Notes under the pieces: model-generated
What the model saw: the letters and a program-made list of their open reading frames with translations, nothing else
Told to the model about the DNA's origin: nothing
Database searches by the model: none
Position numbers and translations under genes: made by a program
Assembly (NCBI GenBank): GCA_902588745.1
Contig: CACIQI010000002.1
Location: forward strand, 62,001 to 126,000
DNA length: 64,000 nucleotides
Direction of reading: 5' to 3'
Source of the DNA: an uncultured Alphaproteobacteria bacterium
GTDB lineage: Bacteria > Pseudomonadota > Alphaproteobacteria > HIMB59 > GCA-002718135
Shown: in pieces, positions 17,805-25,832 of the stretch
Position numbering within the stretch: position 1 is the stretch's first letter
Layout of the letters: each line of letters starts with the position of its first letter

Positions 17805-19160
17805 ATGAGCATAATAAACAAAATTAAAATTGAATTACTTTTTTTTGTTTCACTAACTGTTTTTATTTTTATTTCATTAAATTTAGATGTGACTATAAAA
17901 AATTTCTTTGAACAAATAAATTATAGTCCTGTAATTTCTAAATCATCACCTTATGGAAATATTTATTTAGAAGAGTTTTTTTTAAATATAACTGAGCTTG
18001 GAAACTCTGTTTGGTACTTTGTATTTTGTATTATTTCAATAATATTTTTATTTTCAAATAAAAAAATTAAAGCTTTAGAAATAAAAAATGGTTTTAAAAA
18101 TACAAACCTTTTTATCTCTGTAATAATATTTCTAATAGTAAATGGTCTAGTAACTCAATTACTTAAACATGTAATTGGCAGGGCGAGGCCTAACCATACA
18201 AATTTTGAAGATGGTTTTAATTTTAATTTATTTACTCTTAATTCAGAGTTTCATTCTTTTCCGTCGGGGCACTCTTCTACAATTTTTATGGTTTGTTTTA
18301 TTTTATGTAAGTTAATGCCTAATGTTAAATACCTATTATTTGTTTTTGGTTTTATAGTAGCTTTTAGTAGAGTTGTTGTAAATGCTCATTTCTTTACAGA
18401 CATTGTTGCGGGGATGATAGTAGCAATGATTGTATTTAAATTATTAAATCTTATTTTTGAGAAATTTAACAAAAGGTTTATGATAACTGAGATAGGATTT
18501 GTAAAAAACTCTGTTGTAATTAATTTCGTAACTTTGTTTTTAATTGCTGGAGTTTTTTTAACTATCGGCCCTAGTTTAGACATATATATTTCGGGTCTAT
18601 TTTATATAGGAGATCCTAAGTTTTTAATTCAAAGATCTGATATATTTTCAATAATTTTTCGAGATATTTTTTTACCTTCAATATTAATATACGTTTTAAT
18701 TTTACCTATATTTAGCAAATATTTTAAGATTGATAGGCTGTATTTTAAATATAGTTTTTCAATTAAAGAATTTGTTCTAATTTGGTTATCTCAGGTACTA
18801 ATTATTGTATTGTTTATAAATTCAGTTTTGAAAAGCCACTGGGGTAGGGGAAGACCAGAAGATATTATACAGTTTGGAGGACCAGAAATATTTACCCCTT
18901 GGTTTAGGTATAGTGATGCTTGTAACACAAATTGTTCCTTTGTCTCAGGTGATGCAGCAGTTGGCTTCTCTCTTATTGTTTTATACTTTATAACAAATAA
19001 TAAATTATTTTTTTATTTAGGAATAATTTTTGGCTGCAGCATTGGGTTGATACGTATACTTGCCGGCGCTCATTTTTTAAGCGATGTTCTTTTTGCGGGA
19101 TTGATAACTATATTATTAAATTTAGTTTTTTTTAAGTTACAAAAAAGATACTATGGTTAA
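17805..19160 (+). CDS. Tandem PAP2-family phosphatase, membrane protein
   Basis: This 451-residue multi-spanning protein holds two PAP2 phosphatase modules. The first has an intact triad of motifs: KHVIGRARP (121-129), PSGH (153-156) and SRVVVNAHFFTD (188-199). The second has KSHWGRGRP (343-351) and RILAGAHFLSD (417-427), but its central motif reads SGD (381-383) instead of SGH. The family dephosphorylates lipid phosphates such as undecaprenyl pyrophosphate, phosphatidyl glycerophosphate or lipid A. Its substrate cannot be named. It overlaps the following ArnT-like glycosyltransferase gene by 8 bp, which suggests work on the same lipid-linked glycan or lipid A pathway. Confidence 0.85.
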   Translation: MSIINKIKIELLFFVSLTVFIFISLNLDVTIKNFFEQINYSPVISKSSPYGNIYLEEFFLNITELGNSVWYFVFCIISIIFLFSNKKIKALEIKNGFKNTNLFISVIIFLIVNGLVTQLLKHVIGRARPNHTNFEDGFNFNLFTLNSEFHSFPSGHSSTIFMVCFILCKLMPNVKYLLFVFGFIVAFSRVVVNAHFFTDIVAGMIVAMIVFKLLNLIFEKFNKRFMITEIGFVKNSVVINFVTLFLIAGVFLTIGPSLDIYISGLFYIGDPKFLIQRSDIFSIIFRDIFLPSILIYVLILPIFSKYFKIDRLYFKYSFSIKEFVLIWLSQVLIIVLFINSVLKSHWGRGRPEDIIQFGGPEIFTPWFRYSDACNTNCSFVSGDAAVGFSLIVLYFITNNKLFFYLGIIFGCSIGLIRILAGAHFLSDVLFAGLITILLNLVFFKLQKRYYG

Positions 19161-20541
19161 AAATAATATACTTATATTATTGGTATTTTTTTTATTTCTT
19201 GTTAAAATTTTTTCTATAACCTTTACCAATTTTAATTTATTTGGAGATGAGGCTCAATACTGGTTGTGGTCTAAAAATTTAGATCTTGGTTATTTTTCTA
19301 AACCACCTTTTTTGGCATGGGTAATTAGAGCTTATAATGAAATATTTGGTGATAGTTTTTTTGCCTTAAAAATATTCCCTTCTCTTATATATTTTTTAAT
19401 CTCTTGGTGTGTTTATAATTTGTTTTTAAGCTCAGGATTAAACAAAAAAGATGCTTTATCAGGTTGTTTAGTTTTTTTATTTATTCCGGCTGTATCATTT
19501 TCATCTTTTCTAATAAGTACCGATCTTTTTTTACTTCTATTTTGGACACTTTCCCTAAATGAACTATTAAAGATTATTAAGGAACAAAATTTTTTACGAT
19601 TTTCATTTTTAGGCATTTTCCTTGGTTTAGCTTTTTTATCAAAATATGCTGCAGTTTATTTTATAATTTGTTTATTTTCTTTATTTTTATTTGATAAAAA
19701 TTTTAGAAAAGTTGTTATTAATAATTTTTTGGGTTTTTGTTTAAGTATATCTTTAATGTTACTTATTTTTCTCCCTAATATAATATGGAATATTGAAAAT
19801 AATTGGATAACACTGCAACATACTTCAGATAACGCTAACTTTACAAATATTGACATAAATTTGTATAGAGGTTTAGAATTTTTAATAACTCAGTTATTAA
19901 TGTTGGGCCCTTTTTTGGTTGTTGGGGGAATATTAAGCTTAACTAACATTAATAATACTCAAAAAACTTTACTGGTATTTTCATTACCAATTATTTTAAT
20001 AGTGTTTATAGAAGCTATTGTTGTTAGGGCTAATGCAAACTGGGCGGCGCCAGCTTTAATATCTTTATTTGTTTTTTTTTATATAGCAATCTCTAATACA
20101 GCTTTAAAAATGATTAATTTAGTGTTTAATTTTTCTTTTTGTTTTATTTTTTTCTTTTTGATAGGATCTAGTTATCCTGCAAATATTTTTAATAGGATTA
20201 GTGGGCTAAACGAGTATGCACATAAAATTTATGAAACAACATCAAAAGGTTATAAAAAAAATATAGTAGTTTCAGATCGGCTTTTATTCTCAAGCCTTAA
20301 TTATGAATTAAGAGATTTGAATATAAATTTCTATATGCCACATAATGAAGGTGGGGAAATAACTAATCACTTTAAAATAGTTTCTCCTCTTAATAAAAAT
20401 ATAAATGAAAACTTTACTTTAATTGGGAGCCCCTTAGATATAAATTATTTAGAGAATGAATATAAGGTGCTAAAAATAAATTCGCCTGATCAGAAATTTA
20501 CAAAAAGAAAACTTGATGTTTACGAGGTTGTCTTTGAATAA
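19153..20541 (+). CDS. ArnT/PMT-like glycosyltransferase (GT-C, family 39/83 type)
   Basis: This is a 462-residue membrane protein with about ten to twelve hydrophobic segments. After the first segment it has NLFGDEAQYWLWSKNLDLGY and FSKPPFLAWVIR, the conserved GDEAxYW and xKPP motifs of dolichyl-phosphate-mannose/ArnT-type glycosyltransferases, which use polyprenyl-phosphate sugars on the periplasmic side. FLSKYAAVYF is a second family feature. The acceptor (lipid A, protein or glycan) is unknown. It overlaps the PAP2 gene at the 5' end and the DUF3108 gene at the 3' end. Confidence 0.83.
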   Translation: MVKNNILILLVFFLFLVKIFSITFTNFNLFGDEAQYWLWSKNLDLGYFSKPPFLAWVIRAYNEIFGDSFFALKIFPSLIYFLISWCVYNLFLSSGLNKKDALSGCLVFLFIPAVSFSSFLISTDLFLLLFWTLSLNELLKIIKEQNFLRFSFLGIFLGLAFLSKYAAVYFIICLFSLFLFDKNFRKVVINNFLGFCLSISLMLLIFLPNIIWNIENNWITLQHTSDNANFTNIDINLYRGLEFLITQLLMLGPFLVVGGILSLTNINNTQKTLLVFSLPIILIVFIEAIVVRANANWAAPALISLFVFFYIAISNTALKMINLVFNFSFCFIFFFLIGSSYPANIFNRISGLNEYAHKIYETTSKGYKKNIVVSDRLLFSSLNYELRDLNINFYMPHNEGGEITNHFKIVSPLNKNINENFTLIGSPLDINYLENEYKVLKINSPDQKFTKRKLDVYEVVFE

Positions 20542-21187
20542 ATTTATAGTTATTTTTATTATATTTGTAATTAATACATCGTATGCAAATAATTTTAGTG
20601 CAGAATATAAGGTCAGCACAACAGGAATTAAAATTGGTAATTTTAGTTGGTCATTAAATATTAATGATAATATCTATCAAACAGAAATTAATTTAAAAAA
20701 TTCTGGCATTTTTTCACCCTTATATAAATTTGAAGGAAGGTATCTTTCAGCCGGGGTAATTGAAAACAACATATTTAAAACCCAGAATTATAAACAGTTC
20801 TGGAAAACAAAAAAGAAAACAAAAGTAGTTAAAATGTCTTTTGACAATTATTTAATTGAATTAAGTCAAGATCCTATAGAAAGAGAGGTGGCAAGAGTAA
20901 ATTTAAAAGAATTGTATTTGTACCATGACCCAATTACATCTTTTATAAATATTCTAAATGGAAGTGATGAGGTAAAAACAATTGATGGAAGAAGAATTTA
21001 TACACTTAAAAAAAAGTTGGATAATAGCGATAATATAGTTTTAAAAATCGAAGATTATATAAATATTTGGGCTGATCATAAAAGAAATGATCTAAAAAAA
21101 ATTGAATTTTTTATTGAAAATGATTTTCTTCCATATGAAATTCTTATTCATTTTAAAGAAAGAGTCTTTAAACTAGAAAGAATTTAA
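20513..21187 (+). CDS. DUF3108 family exported protein
   Basis: This is a 224-residue protein with an N-terminal signal peptide (FIVIFIIFVINTSYA), so it is probably periplasmic or outer-membrane associated. The body resembles DUF3108: FSAEYKVSTTGIKIGNFSW, INLKNSGIFSPLYKFEG, YLSAGVIE and DPITSFINIL. Function unknown. The first ATG at 20513 lies inside the previous gene. A TTG at 20528 or 20534 is also possible, and all keep the signal peptide. The 3' end overlaps the convergent Smr gene by 4 bp. Confidence 0.8.
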   Translation: MMFTRLSLNKFIVIFIIFVINTSYANNFSAEYKVSTTGIKIGNFSWSLNINDNIYQTEINLKNSGIFSPLYKFEGRYLSAGVIENNIFKTQNYKQFWKTKKKTKVVKMSFDNYLIELSQDPIEREVARVNLKELYLYHDPITSFINILNGSDEVKTIDGRRIYTLKKKLDNSDNIVLKIEDYINIWADHKRNDLKKIEFFIENDFLPYEILIHFKERVFKLERI

Positions 21188-21723
21188 AGTTTTTTTTTTC
21201 TTAAATAGACAAAAAGAGCTCCGTCGCCCCCATATTCAAAACCTGCGTCTTGATATGTTAATATATATTTCTTAAGATCGTTTTCGTTTATCCAGTTTAT
21301 TATGGAGTTTTTAATCTTTCCATAGAAGAGTTTGGGGTTTGCATCTTGCTCGTTTTCAATTTTTTTATGAACCCCTTTTCCAGTGATTATAAGCATGCAT
21401 CTTTTATTCTTGTTATAATTTTTTTTCACCTCGCTTATAAATTTTTCTTGTGCTTCGACTAAACCATACCCATGAAGATCAATTCTTCTATCTATATTAA
21501 TCTTTCCCCGCTTAAGTTCCTTGTTAACCTCGCCAAACGATAGTTTAAATTCTGAGCTACTAACTTTGTGTTCGGTTATTGTTTGTTTGCTAGTATTTTT
21601 AGTATTAGTTTTTTTATCTAATTTTACATTTTTTTTATTAGCTGTTTTCTTTTTAACTATTGAGGTATCTTTTTTAAAAGGTTTTACGCCCTTCATGTTT
21701 TTTAAAAAAAAATCTTCTTCCAT
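21184..21723 (-). CDS. Smr/MutS2-type domain protein
   Basis: This is a 179-residue protein with a lysine-rich, low-complexity N-terminal half and a C-terminal Smr domain. The domain shows IDLHGYGLVEAQEKFISEV (the DLHG motif, about residues 80-98), CMLIITGKGVHKK (the TGKG motif), and a C-terminal AGFEYGGDGALFVYLRK. Smr domains are nucleases or nucleic-acid binders, but the role of this conserved alphaproteobacterial protein is unclear. It overlaps the lysozyme gene start by 1 bp and belongs to the same minus-strand operon as dnaQ. Confidence 0.88.
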   Translation of the reverse strand: MEEDFFLKNMKGVKPFKKDTSIVKKKTANKKNVKLDKKTNTKNTSKQTITEHKVSSSEFKLSFGEVNKELKRGKINIDRRIDLHGYGLVEAQEKFISEVKKNYNKNKRCMLIITGKGVHKKIENEQDANPKLFYGKIKNSIINWINENDLKKYILTYQDAGFEYGGDGALFVYLRKKKL

Positions 21724-22151
21724 TATTTTTTTGTATAGTTTTTAATTAAATTCTTTACTCTTTCAGGTGTTTGCAAATACCACAAGCTGTCTAACATCTC
21801 TAGTGATGCCATGAATTTTTGTTTTTTATTTAGAAAATAAAGCATTTTTTTAAATTTAGAGACCCCTTTTACTCCAAGCTGAAAAATCATTTCTACTAAT
21901 AATTCTTTCTCCGAGGTTGTGTGATCTTTTTTAAAAAAATTTTTTTTGTATTGTTCGTATGCTTTTTTAAAGTCTATCTCAAACAATTCTTCAAAATATT
22001 TTTTTTTAAATTTTTTAATGTAATATTTATTTTCTTTTTCTGTAATAAGATGACCATAACCAATAGTGTAAAACCCTAATTGATCCTGATAAGGTTTATC
22101 AGAATAACCCTCATTTTTTTTAATTCGATCTTTTAGTTTTTTAAAGGACAA
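21723..22151 (-). CDS. T4-type (GH24) lysozyme-like protein
   Basis: This 142-residue protein has an intact phage-T4-type lysozyme core. NEGYSDKPYQDQLGFYTIGY followed by GHL aligns residue for residue in spacing with T4 lysozyme, giving the catalytic triad Glu14, Asp23 and Thr29. Such enzymes cleave peptidoglycan between MurNAc and GlcNAc. No signal peptide or membrane segment is seen. It sits between Smr and the Tim44-like gene, where other Alphaproteobacteria carry a lytic transglycosylase (MltA). It may be a captured phage gene doing a cell-wall job. Export must use another route, or the protein acts only on lysis. Confidence 0.82.
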   Translation of the reverse strand: MSFKKLKDRIKKNEGYSDKPYQDQLGFYTIGYGHLITEKENKYYIKKFKKKYFEELFEIDFKKAYEQYKKNFFKKDHTTSEKELLVEMIFQLGVKGVSKFKKMLYFLNKKQKFMASLEMLDSLWYLQTPERVKNLIKNYTKK

Positions 22152-22154
22152 ATA

Positions 22155-22736
22155 TTATGTTTGAGTTAATATCCATATAGGACTTGAAGAGTTTACAGGT
22201 TTTTCAAAAGTCCATGTGTCTTTATTTTTAACAATAGAACCCTCATCGTTATTTAACATCTGCTCACTAATAAAATTAACTGAAATTGATATCGTGTTAT
22301 TTTCTACTTTGGCGTCTGCTATACCCTCAACAATAAGTGAATAAAATTGTGATTCTGGATTGTTTGTTTTTTCATCAATTGCTTTTTCAAAAGCAGAATA
22401 AACATCCTTGGACACAAGATTTTTCAGTGTTTTCTTATCTCCATTATTGAAAGATGAAATTATAATTTCAAATGCTTTCTTGGCACCGTCAAGAAATTCT
22501 CGGTGATTAAAATTATTTACTTTTTTGTATACAACCTCAAGCTTTGTCTCATTATCCATTAGAGAGGGTATTTTTTGAACATCTTCTTGTTTTTTGGTTT
22601 CTTGAGGTTTTGGCTCTGAAATATTTTTTTGAAACCCTGTTCTTTTTCCAAGAACACTTCTTAATCTATAAATAATAAATCCAGCTATAGCCGCAAAAAT
22701 TATAATATCAAAAAACTGTAGGTCGCCGTAAATCAT
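22155..22736 (-). CDS. Tim44-like domain protein (TimA-type)
   Basis: This 193-residue protein has one N-terminal membrane anchor (FDIIIFAAIAGFIIYRLRSVLG, with the family RLRxVLGKRTG motif) and a C-terminal Tim44-like domain. The domain includes FLDGAKKAFEIIISSFNNGD and KTLKNLVSKDVYSAFEKAI, residues about 80-125. The family is related to the mitochondrial import motor subunit, but its bacterial role is uncertain. It is in the conserved Smr-x-Tim44-dnaQ-coaE-aroE-maf string. The usual neighbours fxsA and secB are missing between it and dnaQ. Confidence 0.9.
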   Translation of the reverse strand: MIYGDLQFFDIIIFAAIAGFIIYRLRSVLGKRTGFQKNISEPKPQETKKQEDVQKIPSLMDNETKLEVVYKKVNNFNHREFLDGAKKAFEIIISSFNNGDKKTLKNLVSKDVYSAFEKAIDEKTNNPESQFYSLIVEGIADAKVENNTISISVNFISEQMLNNDEGSIVKNKDTWTFEKPVNSSSPIWILTQT

Positions 22737-22766
22737 TAGATTTTAATATAATAACTTTTTTAAATA

Positions 22767-23441
22767 TTAATAGTTAAATTTTTTCCAGAGCGGGTTTTTT
22801 AGTTTTTTTAACATTTCTTTATGGGCAAGATAATCTTCTTTATTAACCTCTATGATTTTAGTTTTTGTTTCGTTTTTGTTGCTAATTTGTGTGTTTTTTT
22901 CATCAGTGTTTGAATTCAGCTCCATAGAAAACTGCTTGCCTCCTCTTAGTTCTAAATAAACTGCGGCTAAAAGCTGAGAGTCAAGTAAGGCTCCATGGAA
23001 TGATCTGTCTGATAAATCAATGTTAAACCTTCTACATAAATAATCGAGGTTGGCTATTCTTGTATTTAGAACTTCTCTTGCAAGAGAAACAGTGTCCACC
23101 ACAGGGTTGTCTAAAGGTGATAAGCCTAGGATAGATAGCTCATTGTTTATAAAACCCAAATCAAATGACGCATTGTGAATTATTAATGTGTCATTTTTCA
23201 AAAAGCTCAAAAGCTCTTTGTGATTTTCTTCAAATGGTTTTTGTTGATTAAGAAAATCATCTGACAGACCCACAATATTTTTTGCACCTTCGCTGATGCT
23301 TCTATCTGGTTTACAATAAAATTGGAGGGTATTTCCTGTAGGAACGTAGTTTTTAAGTTCCACACAACCAACCTCTATTATTCTGTCACCAGTCTTATAA
23401 TCAAGGCCTGTGGTTTCTGTATCAATTACTATTTCTCTCAT
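22767..23441 (-). CDS. dnaQ: DNA polymerase III epsilon subunit (proofreading 3'-5' exonuclease)
   Basis: DnaQ proofreads for the replicative polymerase. It has 224 residues. ExoI is REIVIDTETTGLDYKTGDR with Asp/Glu. ExoII is LIIHNASFDLGFINNEL. ExoIII is HGALLDSQLLAAVYLEL with the catalytic His and Asp, so it is an active DEDDh exonuclease. The C-terminal tail, which contacts the polymerase subunit, is present and Lys-rich. It lies 8 bp downstream of coaE. Confidence 0.97.
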   Translation of the reverse strand: MREIVIDTETTGLDYKTGDRIIEVGCVELKNYVPTGNTLQFYCKPDRSISEGAKNIVGLSDDFLNQQKPFEENHKELLSFLKNDTLIIHNASFDLGFINNELSILGLSPLDNPVVDTVSLAREVLNTRIANLDYLCRRFNIDLSDRSFHGALLDSQLLAAVYLELRGGKQFSMELNSNTDEKNTQISNKNETKTKIIEVNKEDYLAHKEMLKKLKNPLWKKFNY

Positions 23442-23449
23442 TGTTTTAA

Positions 23450-24040
23450 CTAAAGTTTACTTATTAACCTATTAATCTTAATTTTATAATCCTTTAATGT
23501 CGAGTTGTTATAAATAACATAATCAGATTTCATTTTTCTTATAACATCTGATGTTTGAGATCGAGTTATATTCTTAAATTGGTTTTCAGTCATTTTCCTA
23601 GTTTTTTTTAATCTATTTAATCTTACTCGTTTGGAAGCTATTATCGATATTACTTTGTTGAACTGTTTTTCTAAATTGTTTTCAAACAATAATGGTATAT
23701 CAATAAAAATTAATTTTGTTTTTTTTTGTTTTTCTTTTTTTATAAAATCTGACCTCTTTTTTCTAACTATTTTAAATATGTATAACTCGAGCTTTTTTCT
23801 TATCTGTTTATTTTCAAAAATAATCTTTGATATAATTTTTTTATCTATGTTTTTTTTTGAAATGGACTTAGACAAACCTATGGTGCGTAAATAAGTAATA
23901 AATTTTTTTTCAGGGTTTTTATATATTTTGGCTACCTGTTCATCTGAGCTGTGAATTTTAAAACCTTTTTCTTTTAATTTACTACAAAAGGTGGATTTAC
24001 CCGATCCTATGCCGCCTGTTATTGCTATAGTTATTGTCAT
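23450..24040 (-). CDS. coaE: Dephospho-CoA kinase
   Basis: CoaE phosphorylates dephospho-CoA in the last step of coenzyme A synthesis. The 196-residue P-loop kinase has ITGGIGSGKSTFCSKLKEKG at the N-terminus, the Walker A motif. IHSSDEQVAKIY carries the catalytic Asp. IFIDIPLLFENNLEKQFNKV is the conserved PLLFE segment, and the LID region has RSDFIKKEK and ITRSQTSDV. Start and aroE stop share base 24040. Confidence 0.95.
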   Translation of the reverse strand: MTITIAITGGIGSGKSTFCSKLKEKGFKIHSSDEQVAKIYKNPEKKFITYLRTIGLSKSISKKNIDKKIISKIIFENKQIRKKLELYIFKIVRKKRSDFIKKEKQKKTKLIFIDIPLLFENNLEKQFNKVISIIASKRVRLNRLKKTRKMTENQFKNITRSQTSDVIRKMKSDYVIYNNSTLKDYKIKINRLISKL

Positions 24041-24822
24041 TAAATTTTTTTATAAATAGCGTTAAGCATTTTTCCATCTACAGATGGGTTTTTACCAAAC
24101 CATATTTTAAAACACGGTTTGGCTTGTTCTATCAACATTGATATTCCATAAACCTTTTTATTCTTTGGAAACTGTTTGAGAAATGAGGTGTTTTTTGGGC
24201 TGTAAACAATGTCGCTTACAATTGTGGATTTGGTAATAAGTTTTAAGTGTTTTTTCAACATAGGGTTTATTGGTGTAGTATTAATTATTAAAAAAACCCC
24301 TTCAAGGTGTGTTTCAAGATCACTATATTTTTTTGTATACTCAGTGTTTTTTGAATACTTAATTTTTTTCTTAGATCTGTTGAAAATTAAAATATCCTTA
24401 AAACCCCTCTTCTTTAAAACATAGTGAATGGCGTGTGATGCGCCTCCATAACCCAGAATAATAACTTTTCTGTTTTTGGTTTTTTTTATATTTGGTAGAG
24501 TTTTGTAATATCCTGTCCAATCAGTGTTGGTTCCATTTATTGTTTTTTTATTTGTTACACAGTTCACAGCACCAATTTTTTTTGCATGAGCGTCTATTTT
24601 GCCAATGTGTTTGATAATTTTGTTTTTAAATGGGATCGTTACATTTAGACCAAGCGTATCTTTTTTTTTCAAAACCTCTTTTATTTTTCTATGAAAGTTT
24701 TTTTCTGTAAGCTCTAAATATCCATAACTTGCTTTAATGTTATATTTTTTTAACCAATAGTTAAATATTGTTGGCGAAAGACTTTTAGATACCCTGTTCC
24801 CAACTACGTAAAGTTTTTTCAT
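24040..24822 (-). CDS. aroE: Shikimate dehydrogenase
   Basis: AroE reduces 3-dehydroshikimate with NADPH in aromatic amino acid synthesis. The 260-residue protein begins LYVVGNRVSKSLSPTIFNYW with the shikimate-binding SxSP. GLNVTIPFKNKI supplies the catalytic Lys. AVNCVTNKKTINGTNTDWTGY is the NTD motif. VIILGYGGASHAIHYVL is the NADP-binding loop, and SMLIEQAKPCFKIWFG ends the protein. It overlaps maf by 4 bp. Confidence 0.96.
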   Translation of the reverse strand: MKKLYVVGNRVSKSLSPTIFNYWLKKYNIKASYGYLELTEKNFHRKIKEVLKKKDTLGLNVTIPFKNKIIKHIGKIDAHAKKIGAVNCVTNKKTINGTNTDWTGYYKTLPNIKKTKNRKVIILGYGGASHAIHYVLKKRGFKDILIFNRSKKKIKYSKNTEYTKKYSDLETHLEGVFLIINTTPINPMLKKHLKLITKSTIVSDIVYSPKNTSFLKQFPKNKKVYGISMLIEQAKPCFKIWFGKNPSVDGKMLNAIYKKI

Positions 24823-25409
24823 TTTTTTGAATATAAATAATCTAGCAAATTAAATAAAGGCAATCCCATAACATTAAAATAATCTCCTTTTATACTTTCA
24901 ATAATATTAGGACCCAAACTTTCTATTTGATAACACCCTACAGAGCTTAGTATTTGTTTGCCTGTTTTATTTAAGTATGTGTTTATTTCACTATTATTAA
25001 GTTTTCTTATTTTAACATGAGTTTTTTCATAATTTTCCCAAATCTTGGATCCGTTCAAACAAATAGTTAGTCCAGATACTATTAGGTGTTCCTTTCCTGA
25101 AAAAGACCTAATTTTTTTTTTGGCTTTCTCAATAGAATTTACTTTATCTAAAATTTTTCCATTGTGATAAATGACGGTATCACAGCCTAAAACAATTTTA
25201 TTAGCATGCGGTTTTTGTCTACTTACGCTTCTTGCTTTTTCATAAGAAAGTTTTTTTGCAAAAATCTCAGGCTTTGTTTTTCTATTAATGGTTTTTTTAA
25301 TATCCTCTTCGTTACAATTTGGTTTTTTTTGTGTAAAATTTAATCCTGCATTTTTTAATATTTTGTATCTAGATTTGCTTGAACTAGCTAATATAAATTT
25401 TTGGTGCAT
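24819..25409 (-). CDS. maf: Maf-like nucleotide pyrophosphatase
   Basis: Maf proteins hydrolyse non-canonical or modified nucleoside triphosphates. From ATG at 25409 the protein has 196 residues and begins FILASSSKSRYKILKNAGL, the family signature. LGCDTVIYHNGKILDK holds the catalytic Asp. FSGKEHLIVSGLTIC and SVGCYQIESLG follow. An in-frame ATG at 25442 would add 11 hydrophobic residues that the family lacks, so it was not used. Divergent from rho across the candidate origin region. Confidence 0.93.
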   Translation of the reverse strand: MHQKFILASSSKSRYKILKNAGLNFTQKKPNCNEEDIKKTINRKTKPEIFAKKLSYEKARSVSRQKPHANKIVLGCDTVIYHNGKILDKVNSIEKAKKKIRSFSGKEHLIVSGLTICLNGSKIWENYEKTHVKIRKLNNSEINTYLNKTGKQILSSVGCYQIESLGPNIIESIKGDYFNVMGLPLFNLLDYLYSKK

Positions 25410-25832
25410 AAGTCTGTTAATAAAAATTATAGTTATAAACACTATTAAATATAATTTGAATTTAAGAAATAGTTCTTTTGTTTTAAAAATGTGTTGTTAA
25501 CAACTTAATAACTTGCCTTAATATTATAAGGTGGGTGTTAATATATTTATTATACAAAATTAATAACAAGTTATTAGAAATTTATTAAATTGCTAATTAA
25601 TTAAAAAAAATAATTTTTTTTTCAATATTCTTTAAATTAACATATTTGTGAGGGTTGTTGTTCATATGTTGGTAAATATTGAATGATATAATAATAAAGC
25701 AGTAATTAAGCTTTTTAACCTTACAACTAACACTACAATTAAATATATAAATTATATATTTATTATTATTTTGACATTAACTTCAATTTTGATTATTAAA
25801 ATATTTCATTTCTAAACTACCCCAACAACATT
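25410..25832. other. Candidate replication origin region (strand switch, AT-rich, palindromes)
   Basis: This 423-bp intergenic region has no convincing coding. Genes to the left run leftward and genes to the right (rho, mnmE, mnmG, rsmG, parA, parB) run rightward, the pattern seen at alphaproteobacterial origins. It contains the perfect palindrome GTTGTTAACAAC (25493-25504), a 10-bp inverted repeat TAATAACTTG/CAAGTTATTA (25506-25515 and 25567-25576), very AT-rich tracts, and a 9-bp hairpin stem AAATATATA/TATATATTT (about 25741-25761). Perfect TTATCCACA DnaA boxes were not found; TTATACAAA near 25549 is a weak match. The origin call is therefore inference from context. Confidence 0.35.
25771..25799 (+). 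promoter_or_regulatory. Sigma-70-like promoter of rho
   Basis: A perfect TTGACA at 25771-25776 is followed after exactly 17 bp by TATTAA at 25794-25799 (4 of 6 bases of the -10 consensus). Transcription would start about 27 bp before the rho ATG at 25833. Confidence 0.6.

Noticed and set aside
25288-25500. 70-codon plus-strand frame overlapping maf
   Set aside because: It is antisense to the maf N-terminus, and the rest is low-complexity hydrophobic sequence in the candidate origin region.
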